Assembly: GCA_013816485.1 (NCBI GenBank)
Contig: JACDEI010000016.1
Coordinates: 1-64,000, forward strand
DNA from: Planctomycetota bacterium
Lineage (GTDB): Bacteria; Planctomycetota; UBA11346
DNA: 64,000 nucleotides
Direction of reading: 5' to 3'
Part shown: in pieces, positions 26,694 through 35,746 of the stretch
Numbering within the stretch: the first letter of the stretch is position 1
Layout: every line of letters starts with the position of its first letter
Notes under the pieces: model-generated
The model's input: only the letters and a program-made list of their open reading frames with translations
What the model was told of the DNA's origin: nothing
Databases searched by the model: none
Position numbers and translations under genes: made by a program

Positions 26694-28052
26694 ATGGCGA
26701 TTGATCTGGCTCCACTTCTCAACGCGCTCGGTGAGGCCGCTCTGCCGGGTGATCATCCGGCGGCGATGCAGGCCTGCGCTGGCTACAACACCGCCGTGCG
26801 CCATGCACCGGTGGCGGTGGTGCGTGCTCGTGATGCACACGATGTGGTCACGGCGGTGCGCTACGCCAATCAGCACGGCCTGCGCGTGACGGTGCACGCC
26901 ACCGGTCACGGCACGTTCACGCCCTGCAGCGGCGGACTCCTGATCACCACCAGCCAACTCGACCACCTGGCGATCGATCCGCTCACGCACATCGCCACCA
27001 TCGGTGCCGGTGTGCGGTGGAGCGCGGTGATCGCCGCGGCAGCGGAACACGGCCTCGCACCGGTTGGTGGCTCGTCCGGCAACGTCGGCGTGGTCGGCTA
27101 CCTGCTCGGCGGTGGCTTCGGACCGCTGGTGCGCAGCCATGGTGCCGGCTCCGATCACGTACTCGGTTTCACCGTCGTCACCGGCGCAGGCGACCTGATC
27201 GAGGCCGATGCCACTCACCATTCGGAGTTGTTCTGGGCCTTGCGTGGTGGAAAAAACGGCCTCGGCGTGGTGGTGACGGTGCGCCTGCGGCTGATCGCAC
27301 TGCGCACGCTCTACGCCGGGTCGTTGTGGTTTGATACGCCGCACATCGCAGCGGTTCTGCGGCAGTGGATCGACTGGACACACGCTGCACCGACGCAGGT
27401 GTCCACCAGCGTGGCGATCATCCGTTTCCCCGCGCTCAACCATCTTCCACCCCTACTGCGCGGTCGGCACCTGCTGAACCTGCGTTTCGCCTATCCGGGA
27501 ACCATCAGCGACGGACGACACCTGGCCGCCCCCCTGCGAGCCTTCGCACCGGTGCATCTCGATGATCTCGTGGAGATGCCAGCCGCCGACATCACCCGCA
27601 TCCACAACGATCCATGCGAACCAGGGCCGCAATGGGTGCGTGGCCAACTGCTGCGCACCATCGACCAGTCGTTCGCCAACGCCGTGCTAGCGGAGCTCAT
27701 GAGAGCAACGGCAGCACCATTCGCGTTGGAACTCCGTCATCTCGGGGGCGCTGCCAGCAGCGATGTCGCCGAAGGCTCCGCCGTCGGCGGACGACCGGCG
27801 GCCTATGCGGCCGCCTTCATCGCCACTGATTTCACGGGCGGAGAAATCCTCCTGCGCCCGATCAGCGATCGGTTACTCGATACCGTGGAACCGTGGGCCG
27901 CAGCGGAGACCAACATCAACTTCACGCCGGTGGCGCGCTCACCAGCGCACCTCGCCAGCGCGTGGTCGCTTGCCAGCGCCCAACGGCTGGCACAGGTGCG
28001 CCAGCGCTACGATCCACATGGCGTGCTCTCCAGCGACACCGTCACGACCTGA
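26694..28052 (+). CDS. FAD-linked oxidoreductase (BBE/PCMH-type)
   Basis: A 452-residue flavoprotein of the berberine-bridge/6-hydroxynicotine oxidase-like group. The PCMH FAD domain shows AVVRARDAHDVVTAVRYANQ, VTVHATGHGTF (His typical of covalent FAD attachment), ATIGAGVRWSAVIAAAAEHG, GSSGNVGVVGYLLGGGFG and LRGGKNGLGVVVTVRLRL. The C-terminus has a BBE-like end (INFTPVARSPAHLASAW, RYDPHGVL). It probably oxidises alcohols, sugars or amines with O2; the substrate is unknown. No signal peptide is visible. The start could be ATG 26694 or GTG 26679; neither has a good ribosome site. It follows the FecR gene on the same strand after a hairpin. Confidence 0.87.
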   Translation: MAIDLAPLLNALGEAALPGDHPAAMQACAGYNTAVRHAPVAVVRARDAHDVVTAVRYANQHGLRVTVHATGHGTFTPCSGGLLITTSQLDHLAIDPLTHIATIGAGVRWSAVIAAAAEHGLAPVGGSSGNVGVVGYLLGGGFGPLVRSHGAGSDHVLGFTVVTGAGDLIEADATHHSELFWALRGGKNGLGVVVTVRLRLIALRTLYAGSLWFDTPHIAAVLRQWIDWTHAAPTQVSTSVAIIRFPALNHLPPLLRGRHLLNLRFAYPGTISDGRHLAAPLRAFAPVHLDDLVEMPAADITRIHNDPCEPGPQWVRGQLLRTIDQSFANAVLAELMRATAAPFALELRHLGGAASSDVAEGSAVGGRPAAYAAAFIATDFTGGEILLRPISDRLLDTVEPWAAAETNINFTPVARSPAHLASAWSLASAQRLAQVRQRYDPHGVLSSDTVTT

Positions 28053-28061
28053 CGTCGCCGG

Positions 28062-28229
28062 TCAGCCGTTTCGTCCACGACGATGGAACAGGAACGACAA
28101 TACCGCGAGGATGATGCCAATCACGGCCAGGATCTTCGCAATGTGAGCGGTGTCAGCAGCGACGCCACTGAAGCCGAAAATCGCCGCGATGATGGCGATG
28201 ATGAAAAAGATGACTGCCCATTGAAGCAT
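28062..28229 (-). CDS. DUF1328 small membrane protein (YtjA-like)
   Basis: A 55-residue protein with two hydrophobic helices: MLQWAVIFFIIAIIAAIFGF, then SGVAADTAHIAKILAVIGII and a short basic end FHRRGRNG. This matches the DUF1328/YtjA family, found widely and often linked to stress. I place the start at 28229, where the family begins with MLxWAxxFF; the longer frame adds a non-conserved head. It is the third of a run of small genes on this strand and converges on the FAD oxidoreductase with 9 bp between stops. Confidence 0.9.
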   Translation of the reverse strand: MLQWAVIFFIIAIIAAIFGFSGVAADTAHIAKILAVIGIILAVLSFLFHRRGRNG

Positions 28230-28304
28230 GGTATGACTTTCTGAAAAGGTTTTGAGATGAGGCTCGCACAGCCGCAACGCGGCCGTCTGCGAGCATGAGT
28301 CGGC

Positions 28305-28451
28305 TTATTTCCGCTTTGCCTTTCGGCGGTCGGGCGCCTGCGTCAATGCTGATGCCGCGATGGATTTCATCGCTTTGGTCGATGCCGGATCGGCGAGCAC
28401 TTTGCTCGCTTTGCGGGCGACTGATTTCGAGGTGCGTTCATTCTTGGCCAT
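28305..28451 (-). CDS. Small basic protein, 48 aa
   Basis: It starts MAKNERTSKSVARKASKVLA and ends APDRRKAKRK. A ribosome site (GGAG, about 8 bases before the ATG) is present. I recall very similar short proteins beginning KNERTSKxVASKASK in many proteobacteria, so it belongs to a widespread but unnamed family. It is highly charged (Lys, Arg) with no membrane segment, which suggests nucleic-acid or ribosome contact, though that is inference. It lies between the DUF3185 and DUF1328 genes. Confidence 0.8.
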   Translation of the reverse strand: MAKNERTSKSVARKASKVLADPASTKAMKSIAASALTQAPDRRKAKRK

Positions 28452-28496
28452 GATGATCTCCAGGTTTATTTGGGTGATGAGGAAGAGAGCGAGAAA

Positions 28497-28700
28497 TCAG
28501 ACCCGTCGGTTGTAATAAGTGCCGTACAGGCCAACGACCACACACACTGATCCACCGACGATGAACCACATGGTCCGGTCGGAGAACTGGCCACTGAAAA
28601 TGCGCGAGAAGGAATCCAGGATCGATTGGGAGGAATTCAGACCGAAGAGCAGCAGGATGATCCCGACAACCAGGATGGCGAGGGCGATGGGCATTTTCAT
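28497..28700 (-). CDS. DUF3185 small membrane protein
   Basis: A 67-residue protein with two membrane helices (IALAILVVGIILLLFGLN and MWFIVGGSVCVVVGLYG) joined by a polar loop SSQSILDSFSRIFSGQFSDR. This pattern fits DUF3185. It has no known function and is often seen next to stress-response membrane proteins. It is the first of three small genes on the minus strand with the 48-aa basic protein and DUF1328. No strong ribosome site is seen at ATG 28700. Confidence 0.83.
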   Translation of the reverse strand: MKMPIALAILVVGIILLLFGLNSSQSILDSFSRIFSGQFSDRTMWFIVGGSVCVVVGLYGTYYNRRV

Positions 28701-29178
28701 GGGGACTCTTTATGGAGGAAAGCGCGTGGATGGGAAACCGATGTCAGCGAGTGGAATCCCAGGTGTTTCCTGATTGATCGTAGCGCTGGTCATCTGCGAC
28801 CAACTCTACTGATCGGGAGCAAGATGAGCACAACCATATTTTTTGTTCCATCGCACCGATTGCCCGGGCATGGGTGGAGGCCAGCCCAATGAGCAGATAC
28901 GTCACCATTGGCGATATTCTTCGCGATGGCGAAAATGTGCGAATACCGCCCATATACCGACATCCATGCTAGCCATGGCGATGATCCACACGCATGCGGA
29001 TCGAACCTAAGACTCACGCACTGCGTCGTGAAGGTGCATCGATCAACCGCCTGCTTTTCACCGTTCAGGGAAGTCCACTCTATTCGCAGGTGTTCCAATC
29101 ATGCAAATTGCAGGCCTGGGAACGCCACTCTGACACAATGCGTCGCCGTTCGTGGTGGAATCGTTGATTTCCCGCTGC
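28701..29178. other. Intergenic stretch without recognisable gene
   Basis: About 480 bp, less GC-rich than the surroundings, between the small-gene cluster and the end of the Gcr-like gene. The frames here have unlikely composition. The start-proximal part should hold the promoter of the small-gene cluster, but I cannot point to clear -35/-10 boxes. Confidence 0.5.
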
Positions 29179-31272
29179 CTACAAATCCCGCGCGCGCCTC
29201 GCCGTCCATGGCGGCAAGATGAAATCGAACGGCCTGGTCACCATCCGCCAAGCCAAACGTCGCAGCAGTTCGCGCACATCGCCAGCGGGTACTTCCAACG
29301 CGCGCAAGGCGGTCCACAGACTGAGCGCGAAACTCACGCTCAGATTGAGCACGAACATGGAGATGATGCCGGACACCGCGAGAGCGAACCATGTGGCCGA
29401 ATACCACTCACCTTCCAGACTGCCACAGGCGGTGAACAGGAGACCGGTCGACAAGGTCACGTGACGCACTTCGAGCGGCAGACCGATGAAATAGCCCAGC
29501 GCCGGCACCATGCCGAGCATGATCCCCAGGCTGATGTTGGCACCCCACGCGGCGATGTGGCGCCGCCAGGTCTTGCCCCAGCGGATCATCCGTTCGCGGC
29601 CGATGGTCTTACCCAGCGGATGGTCAGCGATGCCACGATGGATGCGGTGCCAGGCGCTCCAGTTGTCGATCCAACCGCCGATCACCGACGACAACCACAA
29701 CAACACCCCGGTCAACGCGGCGAAGAACACTGTGCCGGTGGACAACGGATCGAGACTCTCATGGGTTCGCTGGGCGGTCTCCTGGCTGAGGAAGGCATGA
29801 CCGAATACCAACTGCCAGATGGTGGTGAACGCCAACGCTCCCAAACCGACCATGACCACGTTGCCGATCGCGGCGGCCAGCTGAGAGTGGCAGATGCGGG
29901 CGATGTGATCGACGATCTCGTCGATGCGCCCAGCCCCGCGTTGTTCACGCAGGATGGTGGCGACCGTTGCGGCAGTCATTGCTGGCTGTTTGGTCGCCAG
30001 CACCAGGTGCAGGTGGTGCAGGATCAAGAACGACACCGCGTAAATGACTCCGTATATCACGCCGTGCAGGAAGGCCGACCCTGGGATGTCCGTCGCGTAG
30101 AGTTTCAACGCCGTGGTCGCAACCATCACCACACCGCCACCGGCAGCCGCCAACAGCAGGTGATGGTACTCGCCACGATCACGCGCGATGTAGTGTTCAC
30201 CGGTCTCACCCGAGCGCTCGACGATCCGCCGGTACAGCAGGCGCAAGTTGGTCCCGGCCAGGTCCCGCAGGCTGCGTGACTGGTACAGATGGTAGACCAA
30301 CCGCGTCAACAAGCGCTGCACCAGTGCCGACCGTTCACGCCCTGGGAGAGTGAGAAGGATTTCGCCGAGCAGTTCCAGACGCGTCAGGCAGCGGTCGAGC
30401 AGGTCGAGACTGAATACAATATCGATCGAGACCCCTTCATCCTGGATCTGGCGTTCGATCTCGGCCAGTTCCGCCCGGCAATCCGCGATGGCCTGCTGCC
30501 AAGCGGTGAGCTCCGCGCCGTCATCTGGGGTCTCCTTGCCCACCTGGGTCGCACTACGGTCGCGTTCGGCCAGCAGCTCAGCGGTGGCATTGGCCAATTT
30601 GAAAAACGGCGACTCGGTGACCGGGACCTCGTGCGAGCGCGACCGCAGGATCGGTGACAGGCCCTGGCTTTTCACCCGGATACACAACAGGTGGACGGCG
30701 TCGGTGACCGAACGGCGCAAGGTCACCCACGTCTGCGAGTCCGCCGGTGGCATCACCACTACGACGATGCGATGGAAGAGTTCCGGCGGCCAGCGTTGAA
30801 AGCGCGAGACCTGCGCCCGCGTGCGGTAACAACGCCGCAGGAACTGGCGCATGTCCGGCGTGTCGGTCGGTTCCGGCAGCAACTTGGACCACAACCGCGA
30901 TGAGGCTTCGCCAAGAAAGCCGCGCTCGGACGGCATGCCCGCCTCGGTAATCAGGCTGCTGGCGTCGGCTCCGGCGAACAACGCCGCAACTGCCGCCTGG
31001 ATGCTGAGCCGCACCGGCGAACACGATTCCAGCACATGCAGCAGCAACCGCAGGCGCACTGTGTCGCCCGAGGCCAATTGCGCCCCTTCGTCGTCGCCCT
31101 GGGCGTGGACGTGAGCGCCTTCACGCGTCCAGTCGAGCAGATCCACCCAACGTTCGAGCCGCTCTGCACTGTCGGTCGCATCCGCGAATGCTTTGAGCAA
31201 TCCCGCCAAGGGCGGCAGCAACGGATCCTCCTGCTGGGATGGGTGGAGGGCGTTTCGCAAGTCGCTGAGCAT
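29179..31272 (-). CDS. Gcr-like site-specific recombinase family membrane protein (PF10136 type)
   Basis: A 697-residue protein. The N-terminal 370 residues are soluble and helical (VLESCSPVRLSIQAAVAALF, then a cluster around FLRRCYRTRAQVSRF). The C-terminal 300 residues hold several membrane helices (AAGGGVVMVATTALKL, FLHGVIYGVIYAVSFLILH, IGNVVMVGLGALAFTTIWQL, ANISLGIMLGMVPALGYFIG). This is the layout of the family named after gonococcal Gcr, called a site-specific recombinase, although the membrane helices make that name doubtful. The C-terminus is basic. There is no ribosome site I can rely on before ATG 31272. It stands alone. Confidence 0.75.
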   Translation of the reverse strand: MLSDLRNALHPSQQEDPLLPPLAGLLKAFADATDSAERLERWVDLLDWTREGAHVHAQGDDEGAQLASGDTVRLRLLLHVLESCSPVRLSIQAAVAALFAGADASSLITEAGMPSERGFLGEASSRLWSKLLPEPTDTPDMRQFLRRCYRTRAQVSRFQRWPPELFHRIVVVVMPPADSQTWVTLRRSVTDAVHLLCIRVKSQGLSPILRSRSHEVPVTESPFFKLANATAELLAERDRSATQVGKETPDDGAELTAWQQAIADCRAELAEIERQIQDEGVSIDIVFSLDLLDRCLTRLELLGEILLTLPGRERSALVQRLLTRLVYHLYQSRSLRDLAGTNLRLLYRRIVERSGETGEHYIARDRGEYHHLLLAAAGGGVVMVATTALKLYATDIPGSAFLHGVIYGVIYAVSFLILHHLHLVLATKQPAMTAATVATILREQRGAGRIDEIVDHIARICHSQLAAAIGNVVMVGLGALAFTTIWQLVFGHAFLSQETAQRTHESLDPLSTGTVFFAALTGVLLWLSSVIGGWIDNWSAWHRIHRGIADHPLGKTIGRERMIRWGKTWRRHIAAWGANISLGIMLGMVPALGYFIGLPLEVRHVTLSTGLLFTACGSLEGEWYSATWFALAVSGIISMFVLNLSVSFALSLWTALRALEVPAGDVRELLRRLAWRMVTRPFDFILPPWTARRARDL

Positions 31273-31540
31273 GGCATATCTGAACAGGCGGGGGCTAGCC
31301 TACCATCAGAGCTTCCCGGATTCTCCGTGTTCCTCCTCCTGCCGCGTGAACGGAGCAGTGCGGTGATGGGTTTACCGATTGACCAGATGCAGGAGCCCAG
31401 GAAGTGATCCCCAATGTCGTCAACCTGCTGGGCTGGGATACGTCACTGACCTGTGCGCTGATGGGCGAGGTGATCCTGGCCGGCGCCGCGGCGGACAGTC
31501 TGTTGGTACGACGCCGGACGTGAGACCGCTTCTGGGGCTC

Positions 31541-31676
31541 GCACCCATGGCGTAAAGCGAAGCCCGATTCAAAATGTAAGACAGCTTGCCACAGAGGCCA
31601 CAGCACAGATGGAAATCCTGAGATTTTCTCGGTGCTCTCTGTGGCCTCTGTGGCCTCTGTGGCTAGGTTTTCTGCC
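31541..31676 (+). repeat. Mobile-looking repeat, GCACCCATGGCGTAAAGC type (copy 2)
   Basis: It runs from GCACCCATGGCGTAAAGC to GGCTAGGTTTTCTGCC and contains facing arrays GCCACAGAGGCCACAG and CTCTGTGGCCTCTGTGGCC. It is the inverted copy of 21114-21294. A further inverted match to its left end (TTTACGCCATTGGGCTCGC) follows at about 31701. The rest of the gap from 31273 shows no supported gene. Confidence 0.85.
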
Positions 31677-31727
31677 TTTTGCATTTTTCTTCGCTTAACT
31701 TTACGCCATTGGGCTCGCGCATTCCCC

Positions 31728-34700
31728 TCAGTGCGCAAACACCAGTTCACCCCACAGCGCTGGCGTCAGCATCGCTTCGCTTGGCACGTCGGCGGTGATG
31801 CTGGTGGCTTTGTTGTGCCAGTAGAGGCGTTGGTGCGTGGCTCCCTGGGCACCGCGCAGGACGCCGAGATCGCCGGTGATGCGTGCGCCCTCCGTCGCTG
31901 ACAAGGCGAGGGTCGCGAGCGGGATGGAGAACTCGTAGCCGTGCTGTTTGGCGGCGAGCGTGACGACGGCGCTGACGTCGTCGACGCGATCGAACCACAC
32001 GCTGTGAGTCGGCGAGGAAAACGGCACACGCTGATCATCCGGCGTCCCGGCGACCCGTTGGCGGTAACGCATGGCCACCGTGCGGTTCTGTTGGCGCGTC
32101 ACCAACAGGCGCTGGTTGCCGTCGACGCCGAGCATCAGGTCGAGTGCGCCACCGGTCTTGAAGGCCATGTTCGGGGTGTCGCCGGTATTGGTCAGCAGGT
32201 CGTCGTCGAAGCCACGTACCGCGACATAGAGGCGGTCGCCGTGTACCGCGAGCGCACCGGTGATGGCGACGTCGCGTCCGCCGAGTTTGTCGCGATAGAT
32301 GGTAACGAAGCGTTTGGCGTCCCATTCACCGAGGTCGCCGTCCACCACCGGTGCTTGGTCGCGCAGCGTGACCGTAAGCACCTGGCGGCCGGCGGTCTGC
32401 TGGCGGCGTGCTTCCGCCGCGATGCGCCACACCTCGGCGGTGACGAGTTGCTCGGCGGTGACCTCCAGCGGTGTGGTCGGCAGACGTCGCACCGATTCCA
32501 GACCATCGACACGCACGATGGAGTTGTGGTTCTTGCCGATCAGCAGATGGATCCGGCCATCGCTGCCTTGGTTGATGGTCGGCCAGAAATGCTCGTCAAA
32601 GAACCACACCTCCGACAGGTCGGCACCACGCGTCTCCATCGCTGGCCACGGTTTGCCCTGAAAACGATCGCGGCCGAGCGTACCGACGAACAGGCCATCA
32701 GTAGTCAGCAGATGAATGACGCCAGGGTTTCCGTTGATGGCCCAGATCTCACCCGCATCGCCCGTGTGTGGACGCACGGGGTGGCCAAGCAGCCGCGTGG
32801 TGCCGATGAGTTCGCCCGGCACTTGCGCACGCTGTGGGGCCTCGTGGCTGGCGTGCAGGCTCGGCCAGCGGCTGTGGTAGGTCCACACCAGGTCGCCATC
32901 TCGGTAGCCACGCATCGGGCCGCCGGTGACGATGGTCCAACCGTCGGCGCACGGGAACGCTTCCGCGCCGCCAGAGGACCAGCGGTGGGTGACGTTGGCG
33001 ATCACCGGCGTTAGCATGGCGAGGTCGTACACCGGCGCTCCGCCCGCGGTGAAACGCGTCGGCACCAAGCGCGCGGTGAACGAGTTCATCAACGTCAGAT
33101 CGGGAGCGACATACCACGATCCGGTCGTGTGGCCTTCCACCGCGCGCACCTGGATCTCTTCCGGCTCGACGGTGCCATCGTCATCGCGGTCGGACCACGC
33201 GATGAGCACCGGACGGTTCTTGAGTCCTTGCGGGAACAACGATGCGAATGGTGGCGTGTGCATAAGCGGCCAATCGCGCGCATCGCCCACCGCCGCCAAC
33301 CGCTTCGCCACGCCGTTGTCCAACCGCCACACGCCGACCAGGTTCGTGCCCTGCGTGGGATTGGAATTGAAGGCGTTGGTCAGGTAGCGCACGCCACGCA
33401 GGTCGATCGGTAGTTGCGGCCCAACGTAGCCAAGATTCGCCGGGATCTTCCAGTCGCTGGGATCGAAGCGGTGGTAGATGCTGTGCAGCTGCCATGTGCC
33501 GGCCTGCCAGTCGAGGGCGAACTCCATGCCGCCGCCGCTACCGTTCTTGGAATCGTGGTAATAGAAACGCGTGCGGTCGGCGCTGAGGCTGCCGCCACCA
33601 CCGTACTTCGCCGGACCGTAGAACGCCTTGCGCAACGTGCCGTCGGTTCCCCACACGCTCACGCGTTTCGGCGCGTGATCTTCTTCCGCGACCCACAACG
33701 TGCCATCGCCACTGAAGCTCAAACCCTGTGGATTCTGCATGCGCTGCGGATCGTAGAGTCCGACTGACGGAACACCGGGTTTGCCAATGGTGCGCAGGAA
33801 CTTGCCGTCGGCGGCGAAGACCTTGACGCAGTGGCTGCGACCACGATCGGTGAGGTAGATCCGTCCATCCGCCGTGGCGATGACCTGGCGCGGATCGTCG
33901 AGACCCGTGTCGACCAGCGTGGTCATCGCCAGCAGCGCCGTGACCGAACGCCAGTCGATCACCTGGGAACGCAGCAGGCGCGTGCCCGACAGCACCAGCA
34001 AACGACCCTCGCCATCGAAGGCCATGCCGCGCACATCCGGCAGCGCCAACGTGGCCAGCAGCTTTTTCTGCGCCGCATCAACCACCAACACCACACCGGA
34101 ACGCTGGAAACCCACCACCACCACACCATCGCGTGCAGCGATGCCACCCAGGTAGTTGTACTGGGTGTCCCAGCCGTGGACCTCCTGTGCCTGATCACGT
34201 TCGAACTGATAGGCGATCAGCGCCGGTGCTTTGCCATCACGTTGCAGCGCGAGCAGACGCAACTCCATCTTGGTCTCATCGCGCGCCTTCCAGGTCGAGG
34301 CGGTGTAGGCGTACACGCCCGGCACCGGTGTCGCGCCCTCATCGCGCGTAAGGAAATGCGCCCCGGTCCACGCACCACCGACGCCATGCGCGCCACGCAG
34401 CTTGCGCCCTTCGAGATCGCACCACACCAACCCGTCACCCTGCTCCGCCACCTGCGAACCGATCAACATCTGCGCCGGCTGGTCCCCCTCCGCCGGCACG
34501 TGCAGCACCGCGCTCGGCGCCGAATGGTCCGCCAGCCATTCGCCTGCGGCACCGTGTTTCCCCACGCGCCACGCTGGTTGACCGGCGTTGTAGACGGTGA
34601 ACTCGTGGTTCAGCGTCAACGCCTCACGGCGCAGGCCACGCACCTGGTAACGCCCAGGCACAACCGGCTTGCCCTGGATGTCGTAGACCGGCCCACGGAA

Positions 34701-34943
34701 GTTGCCCGGCGTCTCATCCAGGCCATCCCACCACACCACCTGCTCACCAGTCTCGAAGCGGGTGTCGGCGACCAGATTACGCACGCGTTTGCCGGCGGCG
34801 TCTTCGATCACCAGGGTGACGAACGCGGGTTGGTCGAGGGTGAAGCGGATAGGGATGGGTGGGTGGTCATCGGCGGCAGATGCCGACATGGCGAGGCCAG
34901 CGAGGCCGATCAGCGACAGAACGGTGCGCACAATCCACGACAT
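31728..34943 (-). CDS. Large secreted NHL/beta-propeller protein with CBM9-like C-terminus
   Basis: A 1071-residue exported protein (signal peptide WIVRTVLSLIGLAGLAMSASA). Residues about 25-110 are a FlgD-type Ig-like domain (PAFVTLVIEDAAGKRVRNLV, VVWWDGLDE). About 120-560 look like a propeller with NHL-type repeats (ATADGRIYLTDRGRSHCVKV, FAADGKFLRTIGKPG). A calcium-loop motif DRDDDGTVEPEEI follows. The last 200 residues (QAPVVDGDLGEWDAKRF) resemble a CBM9-like sugar-binding domain. ATG 34943 has GGAG seven bases upstream. It is a paralogue of the 1484-residue protein at 38.2 kb. A role in binding or degrading polysaccharide is inferred from context with the sulfatase. Confidence 0.82.
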   Translation of the reverse strand: MSWIVRTVLSLIGLAGLAMSASAADDHPPIPIRFTLDQPAFVTLVIEDAAGKRVRNLVADTRFETGEQVVWWDGLDETPGNFRGPVYDIQGKPVVPGRYQVRGLRREALTLNHEFTVYNAGQPAWRVGKHGAAGEWLADHSAPSAVLHVPAEGDQPAQMLIGSQVAEQGDGLVWCDLEGRKLRGAHGVGGAWTGAHFLTRDEGATPVPGVYAYTASTWKARDETKMELRLLALQRDGKAPALIAYQFERDQAQEVHGWDTQYNYLGGIAARDGVVVVGFQRSGVVLVVDAAQKKLLATLALPDVRGMAFDGEGRLLVLSGTRLLRSQVIDWRSVTALLAMTTLVDTGLDDPRQVIATADGRIYLTDRGRSHCVKVFAADGKFLRTIGKPGVPSVGLYDPQRMQNPQGLSFSGDGTLWVAEEDHAPKRVSVWGTDGTLRKAFYGPAKYGGGGSLSADRTRFYYHDSKNGSGGGMEFALDWQAGTWQLHSIYHRFDPSDWKIPANLGYVGPQLPIDLRGVRYLTNAFNSNPTQGTNLVGVWRLDNGVAKRLAAVGDARDWPLMHTPPFASLFPQGLKNRPVLIAWSDRDDDGTVEPEEIQVRAVEGHTTGSWYVAPDLTLMNSFTARLVPTRFTAGGAPVYDLAMLTPVIANVTHRWSSGGAEAFPCADGWTIVTGGPMRGYRDGDLVWTYHSRWPSLHASHEAPQRAQVPGELIGTTRLLGHPVRPHTGDAGEIWAINGNPGVIHLLTTDGLFVGTLGRDRFQGKPWPAMETRGADLSEVWFFDEHFWPTINQGSDGRIHLLIGKNHNSIVRVDGLESVRRLPTTPLEVTAEQLVTAEVWRIAAEARRQQTAGRQVLTVTLRDQAPVVDGDLGEWDAKRFVTIYRDKLGGRDVAITGALAVHGDRLYVAVRGFDDDLLTNTGDTPNMAFKTGGALDLMLGVDGNQRLLVTRQQNRTVAMRYRQRVAGTPDDQRVPFSSPTHSVWFDRVDDVSAVVTLAAKQHGYEFSIPLATLALSATEGARITGDLGVLRGAQGATHQRLYWHNKATSITADVPSEAMLTPALWGELVFAH

Positions 34944-35104
34944 GCAGAGCTCCAGGTCACATGATGTTCCGGCAAGCATGCCACGATGACAACGAGGGTT
35001 ACGGAATGTCCGGCGACATGTTTATCGCTAGGTGAAGTAGTGCAGGTTGCCCCACGCTACGCCACGCCTTGATGACCAAGGAAGGACGCCCAGAGCATCG
35101 GTAC

Positions 35105-35209
35105 CGTTTCCTGGGATCGCCGAGTTGTACTCGGCCAGGGGCAATCCTGCGGTCCGATGATCACCGTGATTCCACTCTGCCGAGTACAACTCGGCGATCC
35201 CAGGAAACG
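35105..35209. repeat. Palindromic element with perfect 31-nt arms
   Basis: The left arm (35105-35135) and the reverse complement of the right arm (35179-35209) are identical over 31 bases, beginning CGTTTCCTGGGATCGCCGAG; with one bulge the pairing goes a few bases further. The loop starts CAGGGGCAATCCTGCG, the same bases that follow the left arm of the element at 49091. It lies between the HTH gene and the large NHL protein gene; nothing else is seen in this gap (34944-35261). Confidence 0.9.
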
Positions 35210-35261
35210 TACCAGGTGAACCGGTGATTAGTGGTGCCGGATAACAACTACCGATCTCGGC

Positions 35262-35483
35262 TCACCGCCGCTGAACTTTGATCTCCATGCCGAGCGCATC
35301 CGCCACCGCCTCGACCGTCACCAGCGTCGGCGAGGTCAGGCCATCCAGCGCCCGTTGCACCGTGCTGACCGGCAGTTCGCTGGTCTTCGCGATCGCATAC
35401 GCGGTGAGACCCAGACGTTTGGCCTCACGCGCCAGAGCGACAATGACGGAACTGGGCGTGGCGGGCGGCGGGTATTTGGACAT
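35262..35483 (-). CDS. Small XRE-type HTH regulator
   Basis: A 73-residue DNA-binding protein made almost only of a helix-turn-helix domain: VIVALAREAKRLGLTAYAIA, KTSELPVSTVQRALDGLTSP, TLVTVEAVADALGMEIKVQR. Such short XRE proteins act as repressors, often of themselves or of a toxin gene. No toxin partner is seen on either side. A pair of direct repeats (CTATGTGC at 35494 and 35517) just upstream of its ATG is a candidate binding site. Confidence 0.85.
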   Translation of the reverse strand: MSKYPPPATPSSVIVALAREAKRLGLTAYAIAKTSELPVSTVQRALDGLTSPTLVTVEAVADALGMEIKVQRR

Positions 35484-35493
35484 TCGCAGCAGC

Positions 35494-35524
35494 CTATGTG
35501 CTTTTATGCAACTACGCTATGTGC
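35494..35524. promoter_or_regulatory. Candidate operator: direct repeats upstream of the HTH gene
   Basis: CTATGTGC occurs at 35494-35501 and 35517-35524, a 23-bp period, 11 bp before the HTH start. Two helical turns apart, this could bind two protomers on one face of the DNA. No binding data exist; autoregulation is an inference. Confidence 0.35.
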
Positions 35525-35608
35525 CTGTAAGCTCATAGACATAACGGATTTCTTGGCTGAAACAGCCCCAGCAGTGAAGCAGGTATAATTATTCGTTGGG
35601 GACAGTAG

Positions 35609-35681
35609 TGGGCCTGCCGGGACTCGAACCCAGAACCGAGCGATTATGAGTCGCCTGCTCTAACCATTGAGCTACAGGCCC
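35609..35681 (-). tRNA. tRNA with CAU anticodon (Met or Ile2)
   Basis: A 73-nt cloverleaf folds fully: acceptor GGGCCTG/CAGGCCC, D-arm GCTC...GAGC, anticodon loop CTCATAA (anticodon CAT) on a GGCGA/TCGCT stem, T-arm CTGGG-TTCGAGT-CCCGG, discriminator A. The CCA end is not encoded. The unpaired start seen in initiator tRNA is absent (G1 pairs with C72), so it is elongator tRNA-Met or the lysidine-modified tRNA-Ile2; I cannot separate these by eye. Confidence 0.93.
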
Positions 35682-35746
35682 ACGTGCGGGATCACTGTGG
35701 ACGGGCGGCACCGTAGGCGCTGACGCGCGCTCGGCAATGCGGCCGT

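Noticed and set aside
28790..29098. 102-residue frame in the gap before the Gcr-like gene
   Set aside because: No ribosome site, unlikely composition, no domain.
29179..31272. True site-specific recombinase activity for the Gcr-like protein
   Set aside because: The family name says recombinase, but the protein has several membrane helices and no recombinase motif, so I do not link it to the palindromes.
31404..31523. 39-codon frame starting GTG (VIPNVVNLLGWDTS...)
   Set aside because: It has a weak GGAG upstream and a hydrophobic middle, but it is too short and isolated to call without conservation.
35584..35589. TATAAT on the plus strand near the tRNA
   Set aside because: It points away from the minus-strand tRNA and there is no gene or -35 box to go with it.
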